From JANQPD01 sp963715655 (GTDB taxonomy: Bacteria; Bacteroidota; Bacteroidia; Flavobacteriales; Schleiferiaceae), in the NCBI GenBank assembly GCA_963715655.1, contig OY970262.1, positions 1,674,001 through 1,738,000 of the forward strand: a stretch of DNA of 64,000 nt. The letters are read 5' to 3'. The notes beneath the pieces were generated by a model, which saw nothing but the letters and a program-made list of their open reading frames with translations, had not been told where the DNA came from and did not search any database. Below, in pieces: positions 8,429 to 17,272 of the stretch (position 1 is its first letter; each line of letters starts with the position of its first letter). The translations under genes and the position numbers were made by a program.

Positions 8429-10378
8429 CTACTTCCAAAATAAATTTTGCCACACGTATTTTAAATCTGTTTCTGTATTGTACTCTTTTGCATACAGTTG
8501 ATTAAGCTGATTGGCTGTTTTAGTATCAATTAAATTGGTGCTTAAACGAGCGGTAGTTGTAAATATTCCGTTTTTAATTTTAGGCAAATGTGCTGTATCA
8601 GCATTTTTATCATATCCTATCCAAGTATATTTTCCTACCAATACGTAATACGCTTGTGCCAAACTTACCCTTTTGGTAAACCAAATTAAAAGAGGCGAAA
8701 AGAGCAGCAGAAGCAAGGCGGAAAAGAAATCAAAAGCTCTTTTCGCTCGTTTGTTTTCTGGTTTAGAAAGATCATTAAACTGCACGCTGTACCAACTTCC
8801 TTGGTGATCAATAGAATTACTGCCTATTACAAAATCACTTTGGCTGGGCGCAATTTTTATCTCCACTTTAAGTGGATTTAATAGAGCCATGCAGCTGAAA
8901 ATACGCTCACTATCCACATCTTTGGCACAAAAAATAATTTCATCTAAGGCAAAAATGCGGCTTAATTCTGCCACATTATCCAAGTTACCAATGTACTTTT
9001 CTTGTTTGGTGTTGTTGCCATTGCTATCAATAAATCCTACAAAGGAAAGATTTGCATTGGCCTGTTTTACCAATTTTTCTACTCGTTCTGCTTCCGCAAG
9101 ATTTCCTACAATACCCAAACGTTTGTCGGCCACAGCTTGCTGTAACAATTTGATTTTGAATATTTTTTGCAACAACCATCGGGAAACCGGAATAATTAAG
9201 GCCGCCCAAATAGCGCCTAATAAAATAATGGCGCGGCTAAAACGAAACGTGTTATCTACCAAGCTGTAACCCACCAAAATAAGTATAGTACCCCAGGCAA
9301 CTCCTTTAAACAAACTAAAAAGTTTAGCCGGTTTTTTATACGCTCCATTAAATAATAAACTTATCAACCAAATACCTATGTAAATGGGAAACGCTACTTG
9401 AACAAATTCTAGCGGATATTCGCCACCTTCAATAAAACGGTGATTATTTTCCCAATATTCTTTTATATAAAATAATCCGCTAAAAAGTAATATCGCATCT
9501 AAGGCAGGTAGGCTTATGGCTTTTAAAAACCGTTTGAAAATAGAAAGTCCCGCGCGTAAATAAATAGCCAAGTGTATGAATAAGCCAAAAAAGCGCGCAT
9601 AAGATTGTGAAAAATGCTTTTGCGCAAAAATCACCATGGCGTTGTAAAACACGTACACATAATTTAAACTGCCTTTTTTGGTGCTTTCGCCTTTGTAATG
9701 AATGATAGAAGTATCAGCACAATAGTAATTTTTATAACCCGCTTTTATAATGCGATACGAGAGATCGATATCTTCTCCGTACATAAAAAAGTCTTCATCA
9801 AGCAAACCTGATTTTTCCAATGCAGAAGCGCGCATCAACATAAAGGCTCCTGCTAAAATTTCTACTTCTTGGTTTTCGTTTTCAGAGAGATGTCCTAAAT
9901 AGTATTGAGCAAAGCGTTTTGATTTAGGAAATAGAGCCGTAAAGCCAAACATTTTGTAAAAAGCAACCATAGGTGTGGGCAAACCACGTTTCGATTCAGG
10001 TAAATAGTTGCCTTTACCATCAATCATTTTTACGCCCAATGCACCTGCGTTTTCATGCTTATCCATAAAAGAAAGCACTTGCTTAAATGTGTTTTCCTCT
10101 ACAACGGTATCGGGGTTTAATAACAACACGTATTCGCCTTTGCTTAAGCGGATTGCTTGATTGTTAGCTTTGGAAAAACCGACATTATCCTTGTTTTTGA
10201 TAGCTATTACCCACGGAAACTTTTCTGCCACCATTTGCATACTGTTGTCCACCGAAGCATTATCTACCACATAAACTTCTGCTGAAATTCCAGTAAGGGC
10301 ACGCTCAACCGATTGAAGGCACTGCTCCAAAAAGAATTTTACGTTGTAGTTTACAACAACTATAGATAATTTTATCAT
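8429..10378 (-). CDS. GT2 glycosyltransferase fused to a remnant polyprenyl-phosphate sugar-phosphate transferase
   Basis: The 649-residue protein starts with a WbbL-like GT2 domain (residues 1-230): 'LSIVVVNYNV', 'VDNASVDNS', 'LLNPDTV' and 'YGEDIDLSYR'. Several membrane segments follow at about 250-390. Residues 405-520 look like the nucleotide-binding-type domain of WcaJ-class initiating transferases ('RLGIVGNLAEAERVEKL', 'VGFIDSN', 'GNLDNVAEL'). The tail (about 540-649) keeps the membrane helix 'KRAFDFFSALLLLLFSPL' and the C-terminal motifs 'VGKYTWIGY' and 'IKNGIF', but lacks the catalytic Lys-Phe-Arg-Ser-Met segment. Glycosyl transfer to a lipid-linked or cell-surface glycan is likely; phosphoglycosyl transfer is not. 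Its ATG overlaps the upstream GT-C gene by four bases. Confidence 0.85.
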   Translation of the reverse strand: MIKLSIVVVNYNVKFFLEQCLQSVERALTGISAEVYVVDNASVDNSMQMVAEKFPWVIAIKNKDNVGFSKANNQAIRLSKGEYVLLLNPDTVVEENTFKQVLSFMDKHENAGALGVKMIDGKGNYLPESKRGLPTPMVAFYKMFGFTALFPKSKRFAQYYLGHLSENENQEVEILAGAFMLMRASALEKSGLLDEDFFMYGEDIDLSYRIIKAGYKNYYCADTSIIHYKGESTKKGSLNYVYVFYNAMVIFAQKHFSQSYARFFGLFIHLAIYLRAGLSIFKRFLKAISLPALDAILLFSGLFYIKEYWENNHRFIEGGEYPLEFVQVAFPIYIGIWLISLLFNGAYKKPAKLFSLFKGVAWGTILILVGYSLVDNTFRFSRAIILLGAIWAALIIPVSRWLLQKIFKIKLLQQAVADKRLGIVGNLAEAERVEKLVKQANANLSFVGFIDSNGNNTKQEKYIGNLDNVAELSRIFALDEIIFCAKDVDSERIFSCMALLNPLKVEIKIAPSQSDFVIGSNSIDHQGSWYSVQFNDLSKPENKRAKRAFDFFSALLLLLFSPLLIWFTKRVSLAQAYYVLVGKYTWIGYDKNADTAHLPKIKNGIFTTTARLSTNLIDTKTANQLNQLYAKEYNTETDLKYVWQNLFWK

Positions 10379-11748
10379 AATGGCCTTAGCACTTGTCCTA
10401 AAGAATCGGCAAGATAATGTCCGTAAACATCAGCATTTGTAGCATTCATATTCGGTAAGTAATAAATGTTTTTACCCAAAGCAGAAGCATTAATTAATTC
10501 ATCTTCGGTGCTAAAATAATCAAAGCCTTCCATGCTTTCTTCCGGCAATTTTACCGCTAACTCTGCCCAAAACCAACCGGTAATTACGTGGTATGCATAA
10601 TCTTGCCTTGCCCTCCAAACCATAATTTCTTTTACAAACTGACTTTTTTGTTTGCGCTTGCTTTGGTCAATAAAAGCCGGACCTTTTACAATATCAAAAA
10701 AAACTTCGTGCTTTCCGGCTTTAAAATTTACAGCTACCGGGCTAGGTATTGCACCACGACTAGCATCAGCGTAATCGAACCCAAAAAAGAAACACGAGAA
10801 AAACGCAGTGCCCGCTATATAAATTGCTTGTTTTTTTGTAATAATTAAACCCATAAAAAGCAGAATAAAGGGTAAGGCAGGTATAAAAAATTCTGATTTA
10901 AACGGAAGGCGCATAAACACTAGCAATTGCATAAGTAGGGCGCCAAGCGAAATAAAAAACAAGGCTTTTTTGTTTTGAACAACGCTTTTTAACCTTTTAA
11001 AATTTATAAGAAACAAAGTAACAAGAAGAAGAAAAAGCGGTACACCCCAAATACCAAAACTTAGTTTATACAAAACATTTGGCCAACTAGGGAAGGGTGG
11101 TTTATGAAAATCTAAAAAATTGATACCATAAGTTTCATACGGTAATTTAAAAGCTAAAGCACCCAGCATAAGTGCTGATAGCAAAAGCTTAAGCATGTTT
11201 GTAATGCTTTGTTTTTCCGCCAACATCCAAATGATCCAAGGCAAAATAAAGCCAATGGAAGAAATTCTAAAACCTGTGGCCACACCTACTACCAAACCTG
11301 CAAAAACCCACTGTTTGCAAAGTAAAAGATAAAAGCTGATAAGTATAAAGCAGAGTGCAAAATTGTAATCAATTGTAAACGTGCCGGCTATAAAAAAAAC
11401 GGGAATTAAACTTAGCGCTACACTCAGCCAAAAGGCTGTTTCAATTTTTAACTTTACCAGAGAAGCATAAAAAAAATACACGGCAAAACCGCTGGCAAGA
11501 GCAGACAAACCATTGAAAAGCCAATAGTTATGTGCAAAAGGATAAAGGTAGCTGAGCAGTAACTCGTAAAGTGGGTGGCCGGGTAAGCGTGATACTTCAT
11601 AAACACCGGTAGTGCTAATTATTTTGGCGTTTATAACATTGCTCCATGCATCTTCTTCTTTTCCGTAGCCCATAAATAGAAAAGGCACACGCACTAAAAT
11701 ATTTAGCGTAGCTAAAAGCCATGCGGTTTTTTTTTGTGAGCCGTTCAC
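10375..11748 (-). CDS. Membrane glycosyltransferase, GT-C/ArnT-like (GT39 type)
   Basis: 457 residues with roughly ten hydrophobic segments. An acidic first loop ('GYGKEEDAWSN', near residue 30) is followed by 'RLPGHPLYELL', the pattern of polyprenol-dependent GT-C enzymes whose catalytic acid sits in the first extracytoplasmic loop. The family moves a sugar from a polyprenyl-phosphate donor to a lipid, protein or glycan on the outer face of the inner membrane; the acceptor is unknown. The start codon is GTG at 11748, one base past the recR stop, and the end overlaps the GT2 fusion gene by four bases. The three are therefore very probably one transcript led by recR. Confidence 0.75.
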   Translation of the reverse strand: MNGSQKKTAWLLATLNILVRVPFLFMGYGKEEDAWSNVINAKIISTTGVYEVSRLPGHPLYELLLSYLYPFAHNYWLFNGLSALASGFAVYFFYASLVKLKIETAFWLSVALSLIPVFFIAGTFTIDYNFALCFILISFYLLLCKQWVFAGLVVGVATGFRISSIGFILPWIIWMLAEKQSITNMLKLLLSALMLGALAFKLPYETYGINFLDFHKPPFPSWPNVLYKLSFGIWGVPLFLLLVTLFLINFKRLKSVVQNKKALFFISLGALLMQLLVFMRLPFKSEFFIPALPFILLFMGLIITKKQAIYIAGTAFFSCFFFGFDYADASRGAIPSPVAVNFKAGKHEVFFDIVKGPAFIDQSKRKQKSQFVKEIMVWRARQDYAYHVITGWFWAELAVKLPEESMEGFDYFSTEDELINASALGKNIYYLPNMNATNADVYGHYLADSLGQVLRPL

Positions 11749-11749
11749 G

Positions 11750-12373
11750 TTATCCGTTTTGCTTTAACGAACTTTCGTACGGTATTCTATTAGTAATGCT
11801 GCGTGCCAGCGTTACTTCATCAGCATATTCCAATTGATCGCCCATGGAAATACCACGAGCAATGCTGCTAAGCTTAATATCAAATTCCGCTAGCTTTTTA
11901 TAAAGATAAAACGTAGTGGTTTCGCCTTCCATTGTAGTACCCAATCCAAATATAAGTTCAGAAATAGTACTGGTTTTTGCTTTTTCTACCAAGGTTGTAA
12001 TGTTCAATTCCCCAGGGCCAATGCCTTCCATAGGACTAATTACTCCCCCTAAAACATGATAAATTCCGCGATATTGTCCGGTATTTTCAATGGCCATTAC
12101 ATCACGTATGTCTTCCACTACGCAAATCAAACCTTTATCGCGATGAGGATTACTGCATATCTCACAAATTAACTTGTCAGAAAGGTTTCCGCAGGATTGG
12201 CAACGCATCACTTTTTCTTTAAGTTGCGTTAAAGCTTCTGTTAAAGAACGCAGCTCATGTTCATCGTAATCAAGTATATGCAAAGCCAAGCGCAAGGCGG
12301 TTTTTTTACCAATGCCCGGCAGCCTTCCTATTTCATCTACGGCTTTTTCTAAATATCGCGAAGGAATGTTCAT
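11750..12373 (-). CDS. recR: Recombination mediator RecR
   Basis: The start is set at the ATG at 12373, giving 207 residues and the normal RecR beginning 'NIPSRYLEKAVDEIGRLPGIGKKTALR' with its helix-hairpin-helix. A 22-codon upstream extension exists in frame but is not needed. A C4 zinc finger ('CQSCGNLSDKLICEIC') and a Toprim domain ('ICVVEDIRDVMAIE', 'GPGEL') follow in the usual order. With RecO and RecF, RecR loads RecA onto gapped or SSB-coated DNA. The gene is divergent from the symporter and apparently co-transcribed with two downstream glycosyltransferases. Confidence 0.95.
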   Translation of the reverse strand: MNIPSRYLEKAVDEIGRLPGIGKKTALRLALHILDYDEHELRSLTEALTQLKEKVMRCQSCGNLSDKLICEICSNPHRDKGLICVVEDIRDVMAIENTGQYRGIYHVLGGVISPMEGIGPGELNITTLVEKAKTSTISELIFGLGTTMEGETTTFYLYKKLAEFDIKLSSIARGISMGDQLEYADEVTLARSITNRIPYESSLKQNG

Positions 12374-12439
12374 GGCGCAAATATCTTTTAATGCATGGTA
12401 AAGCCCTAATTTATTCTTTATTTGCCGAAAATTTCTCAA

Positions 12440-13888
12440 ATGTCGGCCATTACCATTCTTATAATCGTACTGCTGTATTTTTTATTGCTAATAGCCGTAA
12501 GCTATTTTACTAGCGGTAAAGCAGATAATAGTTCATTTTTTTTAGGCAACCGCCAAAGCCCTTGGTACATTGTTGCCTTTGGTATGGTAGGCGCTTCCTT
12601 ATCAGGCGTAACCTTTATTTCTGTACCGGGTTGGGTAGAATCCAGCCAATTTAGTTACATGCAAGTAGTGCTTGGCTATGTTCTCGGCTATGCTGTAATT
12701 ATTAAGATTTTATTACCGCTATATTACCGTTTAAACCTAACCTCCATTTATGCTTATTTAGAGCAACGCTTTGGCTTTTGGAGTCATAAAACTGGTTCCT
12801 TTTTCTTTTTGCTTTCACGTACCATTGGTGCTGCTTTTAGACTATACTTAGTAGCCATTGTTTTAGATTACGCCATTTTTAGTGCGTTGAACATTCCTTT
12901 TTGGTTTACAGTATTCATAACTATTGCCTTAATTTGGGTATATACGTTTAGGGGAGGAATTAAAACCATTATTTGGACCGATACTTTGCAAACGGCTTTT
13001 ATGCTTTTAGCCGTAGGCATAGCCATTTATCTAATTAAAGATGAGTTGATTGGTTCGCAAGATTTAGTCGGTTACATTTCTGATTCATCTATGAGCCAAA
13101 TTTTCTTTTTTGATGATTGGAAAGACAGTAAATTCTTTTGGAAAAACTTTTTTAGTGGAGCTTTTATCACCATTGTAATGACCGGTTTAGACCAGGATAT
13201 GATGCAGAAAAATTTGAGTTGCCGTAGCTTAAAAGATGCACAGAAAAATATGTTTTGGTTGAGTATTATTTTGGTAGTGGTAAACTTAGTTTTCCTCTCC
13301 TTAGGCGTTTTGCTTTATGATTATGCTTCTTTTGCGGGCATTGAAGAAGTAAAGGATAGACTTTTTCCGGCCGTAGCGCTAAGTGGAAATTTAGGTAGCG
13401 CACTACCAATATTGTTTATTATTGGCTTAATAGCAGCGGCCTACAGCAGTGCAGATTCTGCACTTACCGCATTAACAACCTCTTTTAGCGTAGATTTTTT
13501 AGGCATAGAAAAGAAATCAGAAACGGAAGGAAAAAAAATTCGTATTTGGGTACACCTTGGCTTTAGCTTGTTGCTTTTAGCGGTAATTTTAATTTTTAAA
13601 TACAGCATTACCGATGCTTCCGTAATTTCTGAACTCTTTACCCTTGCGGGATATACTTATGGGCCACTATTAGGCTTATTTGCGTTTGGCTTGTTTACAA
13701 AATGGAAGGTAAAAGATATATACGTGCCTTTAGTAGCGCTTGCCGCGCCAATTATCAGCTACTACATTACCATTATTGCAGATGAGCGCTTCAGCTATAA
13801 ATTTAGTTTTGAGCATTTAATTATCAATGGCTTGCTCACTTTTATTGGCTTAATGCTACTGGTAAAGAAAAAACCAATTATAGCTTAA
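12440..13888 (+). CDS. Sodium:solute symporter family transporter
   Basis: 482 residues from the ATG at 12440; a TTG six codons earlier (12422) is in frame but less likely. About thirteen hydrophobic helices are visible. The SSS-family landmarks are 'NSSFFLGNRQSPWYIVAFGMVGASLSGVTFI' near the N-terminus (only parts quoted), 'RLYLVAIVLDYA' and the helix-8-like 'AAAYSSADSALTALTTSFSVD', where the Na2 site serines lie. It should import a small solute with sodium across the inner membrane; the substrate is not inferable. It runs convergently into msrB and the two stop codons overlap by four bases (13885-13888). Confidence 0.85.
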   Translation: MSAITILIIVLLYFLLLIAVSYFTSGKADNSSFFLGNRQSPWYIVAFGMVGASLSGVTFISVPGWVESSQFSYMQVVLGYVLGYAVIIKILLPLYYRLNLTSIYAYLEQRFGFWSHKTGSFFFLLSRTIGAAFRLYLVAIVLDYAIFSALNIPFWFTVFITIALIWVYTFRGGIKTIIWTDTLQTAFMLLAVGIAIYLIKDELIGSQDLVGYISDSSMSQIFFFDDWKDSKFFWKNFFSGAFITIVMTGLDQDMMQKNLSCRSLKDAQKNMFWLSIILVVVNLVFLSLGVLLYDYASFAGIEEVKDRLFPAVALSGNLGSALPILFIIGLIAAAYSSADSALTALTTSFSVDFLGIEKKSETEGKKIRIWVHLGFSLLLLAVILIFKYSITDASVISELFTLAGYTYGPLLGLFAFGLFTKWKVKDIYVPLVALAAPIISYYITIIADERFSYKFSFEHLIINGLLTFIGLMLLVKKKPIIA

Positions 13889-14295
13889 TCCTTTTTATCA
13901 AAACCTAAGGATAGTGAGTTTACGCAATAGCGCACCCCCGTATCGGTGGGGCCATCATTAAATACGTGCCCCAAATGACTACCACAGCTACCACATAAAA
14001 TTTCTGTGCGTATCATGCCATGTGTTTTGTCTAACTTTTCAATAATAGCACCTTTTTCTATGGGTGCATCAAAACTTGGCCAGCCGCAGTGCCCATCAAA
14101 TTTAGAAGTACTTTCAAAAAGCGGAGCATTACATGCACCACAATGGTACACACCGTTTTCAATGTGCATGTTATATTCTCCGGTAAACGGACGTTCAGTG
14201 CCGGCTTCGCGTAAAATTGCGTAGCGCTCTGCGCCAAGCTCTTTTTTCCATTCTTCTTCTGTTTTCTGTACTTTAAAGTTATTTTCCTTATCCAT
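13885..14295 (-). CDS. msrB: Peptide-methionine (R)-S-oxide reductase MsrB
   Basis: 136 residues, the size of a stand-alone MsrB. The structural zinc is bound by two CxxC motifs (Cys52/Cys55 in 'CGAC' and Cys101/Cys104 in 'CGSC'). The 'HCGWPSF' block (residues 69-75) is present, and the catalytic cysteine is Cys124 in 'RYCVNSLSLGF'. It reduces the R epimer of methionine sulfoxide in oxidised proteins. No signal peptide is present, so it acts in the cytoplasm. Its 3' end overlaps the convergent symporter gene by four bases. Confidence 0.95.
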   Translation of the reverse strand: MDKENNFKVQKTEEEWKKELGAERYAILREAGTERPFTGEYNMHIENGVYHCGACNAPLFESTSKFDGHCGWPSFDAPIEKGAIIEKLDKTHGMIRTEILCGSCGSHLGHVFNDGPTDTGVRYCVNSLSLGFDKKD

Positions 14296-14306
14296 AATCT
14301 TGCTGC

Positions 14307-15197
14307 TTATTTATTAAAATCAGTTTGTAAAAATGTTAAAATGATGTTTATGACTTTTTCATCATTTAAAATCCTCCTATGTCCTAGTCCTTTAGTTATA
14401 TGTAACGTACCATTAGGCCAATTGGCAGCGGTTATTCTGCCATTTTCCACGGGCACATCTAAATCATCTTCATCATGAAGCACCAAACCGTACGGATTGT
14501 TTTTTTGTGCTAAATAATTTGTGGAAATCGCTTCCATTTCCGTGTTAAAATCTTTGCTAATACGGGTACAAATCCGCTCAGCCATTTTTGGCCCTCCACC
14601 TATTTTAGCACAAAAGTCTTGCACTACAAAAGGTACTGAAGCTGGTGTGCCGATTACGATTATACGGTTAGTTATTTGATGACGTTCTATAGCATTGAAC
14701 AGCGCCATCCCGCCAAGGGAGTGCCCAATAACAGCGTAAAAGCTACCGTGTGTTTTTTGCACTTCCGCTACGGCATCTACAAACTCTAGCATGTTGCTAG
14801 TTTTTTCCGGATTATCACCATGACCGGGAGCATCAATACCAATAATTTTATATCCTGCTAAAAGTAACCTTTCAATAATGGGGTAAAATTGTGTAGCGCG
14901 GCCACTCCAGCCGTGTAAAACCAAAATTTGCCGTTCTCCTGAGCCCCATTCGTATTTTGTAAAATGTTTGGTACCAAGCGTGTATAAGTTTATTATGGCT
15001 TTATGCTTGGTGGGTTTTTCTCGGTCGGGCGTTTTAAAAGGTATTGGCCTAAAAAATAGATATAAAGCCAATTTAGTAGCTAAGCCCACGCTAAATTTTT
15101 CCAATGTTTGGATAGTCCAAATTAAATAGGTAGGGATGGCAAAGCTGAGTTTTTCTTTATGTGCTGCGATATGAACGATGATTTTTATTACATACAA
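14307..15197 (-). CDS. Alpha/beta hydrolase (start uncertain)
   Basis: The frame spans up to 296 residues. The fold is marked by 'VLHGWSGRATQF' (oxyanion loop), 'GIDAPGHGD', the nucleophile elbow 'GHSLGG' and a C-terminal 'GLGHRRIL' that supplies the catalytic histidine. Substrate unknown. The frame contains no ATG ahead of the conserved core. The outermost start would be TTG at 15197, which coincides with the TTG of a TATCTTTG promoter box, so translation probably begins further in; TTG at 15104 (before 'EKFSVGLATKL') is a candidate. The gene is divergent from the FKBP gene at 15268 and 11 bases upstream of msrB. Confidence 0.75.
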   Translation of the reverse strand: MYVIKIIVHIAAHKEKLSFAIPTYLIWTIQTLEKFSVGLATKLALYLFFRPIPFKTPDREKPTKHKAIINLYTLGTKHFTKYEWGSGERQILVLHGWSGRATQFYPIIERLLLAGYKIIGIDAPGHGDNPEKTSNMLEFVDAVAEVQKTHGSFYAVIGHSLGGMALFNAIERHQITNRIIVIGTPASVPFVVQDFCAKIGGGPKMAERICTRISKDFNTEMEAISTNYLAQKNNPYGLVLHDEDDLDVPVENGRITAANWPNGTLHITKGLGHRRILNDEKVINIILTFLQTDFNK

Positions 15198-15202
15198 AGA
15201 TA
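15195..15202 (-). promoter_or_regulatory. -7 promoter box (TATCTTTG) upstream of the hydrolase
   Basis: Minus-strand TATCTTTG is an exact TAnnTTTG match in the divergent region between the hydrolase and the FKBP gene. It overlaps the outermost possible TTG start of the hydrolase and so argues for a downstream start or an almost leaderless message. Confidence 0.45.
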
Positions 15203-15267
15203 TTATGCACGCATTGTATATACTATCTTCCTACGCGTATTTTTACCGTGTAAAATAAAAGAAGTGT

Positions 15268-15723
15268 ATGAGAACGATTTTTTTAGGTATGATAATTTGT
15301 TGTGTTTGGGCGTGTGGCAATGACGGTGAGGAACAAGCCGAAACTGATAAACAGGTTATTTTAGATTATTTGACTAGTAATAATTTAACAGCAACTGAAA
15401 CGGAAAGTGGTTTATTTTATATCATTTTAGATGAGGGAAGAGGTAATGGAAACAGGCCAAATGAAAACAGTCAGGTGCATGTAAATTATAAAGGATATTT
15501 AACTAACGGAAATGTTTTTGATTCTACTGATGCACAGGGTGCTATATTTAGATTAGGTAATCTTATTGCCGCTTGGCGCGAAGGCATTCCAAAAATTAAA
15601 GAAGGAGGGCAGGTTATGTTACTCTCTCCTTCAAAATTAGCGTATGGAAGTACCGCTCGCCCGGGTATTCCTAAAAATTCGGTATTAATTTTTGAAATAA
15701 CCTTACGTGCTGTGATTGAGTAA
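15268..15723 (+). CDS. FKBP-type peptidyl-prolyl cis-trans isomerase lipoprotein
   Basis: 151 residues. The N-terminus is a short lipoprotein signal with a lipobox-like 'CVWAC' (Cys16). A short linker precedes a single FKBP domain: 'SQVHVNYKGYLTNGNVFDST', 'AWREGIPKIKEGGQVMLLSP', 'AYGSTARPGIPKNSVLIFEITL'. These are the usual rotamase core motifs. It should assist folding of exported proteins from a membrane anchor in the periplasm. The 3' end lies one base from the stop of the convergent photolyase-like gene. Confidence 0.9.
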   Translation: MRTIFLGMIICCVWACGNDGEEQAETDKQVILDYLTSNNLTATETESGLFYIILDEGRGNGNRPNENSQVHVNYKGYLTNGNVFDSTDAQGAIFRLGNLIAAWREGIPKIKEGGQVMLLSPSKLAYGSTARPGIPKNSVLIFEITLRAVIE

Positions 15724-15724
15724 G

Positions 15725-17218
15725 TTATTCAACATAACTAACTTCTTCAATCCACTTTTCGGCTGCATCAAAAATTCTACTTTTCTTTTCTTCCTTCATT
15801 CGGTCTAATGTGCTAAGCATCATACTCATGCGATGATTGTTGGCAAAAGTTTCGCGGTTTACCGAAATAAAGCGCCAATACAAACCATCCATAATATCAC
15901 ACCAATCTCCTTTGGGGTAATGGCTCATTTTAAGAATATAATTACTGCCGCTTAAGTAAGGTTTGGTAGCAAATATTCCACCTTCGGCAAACTGACTCAT
16001 GGCATATACATTGGGCGCCATCACCCAATCAGCACTATCCGCATACATTTCCATAAACCATTTATATACTTCATCAGGGTGTAAACCGGTGGTAAACATA
16101 CTATTACCAAGCACCATAAGCCGTTCAATATGATGTGTGTATGCATGTTTTTCAGCTTTTTTTATCGCATCGTCAAGCGGTGGAATTCCGGTGGTGCCAT
16201 TATACCAGCACTCCTTCATTTTACGATTATGGCCAAAATGGTTTTTCTCTACATCAAAGTTGTGATAAATACCCCGCATAAACTCGCGCCAACCCATTAT
16301 TTGACGCACAAAGCCTTCTACACTAGGGTAATGCGTATTATTTTCGGCATAAAAGTTTAAAGCTTTTTGCAACACTTCATCGGCTGTAATTAAACCCATA
16401 TTTATATATGGCGATAGCACTGAATGAAACAAGAAAGTATGCTCAGGTTCAAAGGCATCTTCATACGGTCCAAAATCAGCAAAACGCTCCTTTAAAAAAC
16501 TATTCAATCGGCTTAAAGCCGAAAGCCGAGTTGTACTGAAATTAAAAGTGTCGGTATTACCGGGGTGGTTTGGAAAAAGTTTGTTAACCAATGTAATAAC
16601 AGCATTGTCGTGCTCCGTAAGTTCACTTTTAGGATGTGTAGGTAAGGTTATTTTCTTGGGTAATTTTTTACGATTGTCTTCATCAAAACTCCAATTTCCA
16701 TGCAGCGGCTCGCCTGCATTATCCATTAAAATAGAAGAAGCCTTGCGCTGTCTTTTATAATACACTTGCATAAAGGGCTTTTTACTTTCGGCTAAGTAGT
16801 TTTTAAAATCTTCGCGGCTGTATATAAAACCCTGACTCTCAATTTCCTCTAATGCTAAACGGTGCTTTTTACAAAAGTTTGAAATCCGTTCAGCAAAAAA
16901 ACGGTCTTCTATTTTATAGCATACCAAGGTTTTTAATCCATTGTATTCGTCTAAAAGCGCTTCTAATTTTTGCTCATAGCTGCTGTCTTTATTTTCCTCG
17001 GTTAGTTTAGTATATACTAGCTTATGCTTTTCATTTAAGCCATCAGCATGTGCGCGCATACTGCTTAAAAACAAAACTAATTTATGTTTATGATACTTAA
17101 AATGAGTGCATAAGCCAAAGTCTTCGGCCATAAAAAACAAACTTTGGTCATCGGGTTGCAGCGGAGTATGGTCAGGAAAAAGTTGATCGCCTAATATCAA
17201 TAAAATGCGCGTGTACAT
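15725..17218 (-). CDS. Bacterial (6-4) photolyase/cryptochrome (PhrB, FeS-BCP) homologue lacking the Fe-S cysteines
   Basis: 497 residues, normal for this family. The N-terminal Rossmann domain reads 'LILGDQLFPDH' and 'FFMAEDFGLCTHFKYHKHKL'. The C-terminal FAD-binding half keeps 'QIMGWREFMRG', 'HIERLMVLGNSMF' and 'APNVYAMSQFAEGG'. In Agrobacterium PhrB (recalled from memory) a 4Fe-4S cluster is held by Cys350, Cys438, Cys441 and Cys454. Here the matching places read 'IPPL' (345-348) and 'YPKGDWCD' (434-441), followed directly by 'LYWRF', so all four ligands appear lost and the loop is shortened. FAD-dependent repair or blue-light sensing is still plausible. It is divergent, by 54 bases, from a DUF2256 gene and a DASH cryptochrome. 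Confidence 0.85.
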   Translation of the reverse strand: MYTRILLILGDQLFPDHTPLQPDDQSLFFMAEDFGLCTHFKYHKHKLVLFLSSMRAHADGLNEKHKLVYTKLTEENKDSSYEQKLEALLDEYNGLKTLVCYKIEDRFFAERISNFCKKHRLALEEIESQGFIYSREDFKNYLAESKKPFMQVYYKRQRKASSILMDNAGEPLHGNWSFDEDNRKKLPKKITLPTHPKSELTEHDNAVITLVNKLFPNHPGNTDTFNFSTTRLSALSRLNSFLKERFADFGPYEDAFEPEHTFLFHSVLSPYINMGLITADEVLQKALNFYAENNTHYPSVEGFVRQIMGWREFMRGIYHNFDVEKNHFGHNRKMKECWYNGTTGIPPLDDAIKKAEKHAYTHHIERLMVLGNSMFTTGLHPDEVYKWFMEMYADSADWVMAPNVYAMSQFAEGGIFATKPYLSGSNYILKMSHYPKGDWCDIMDGLYWRFISVNRETFANNHRMSMMLSTLDRMKEEKKSRIFDAAEKWIEEVSYVE

Positions 17219-17272
17219 AGTAATCTTGTTTGCGTTACAAACCTTAGTCGTATCGCATTGTTGAAGCCGTAA

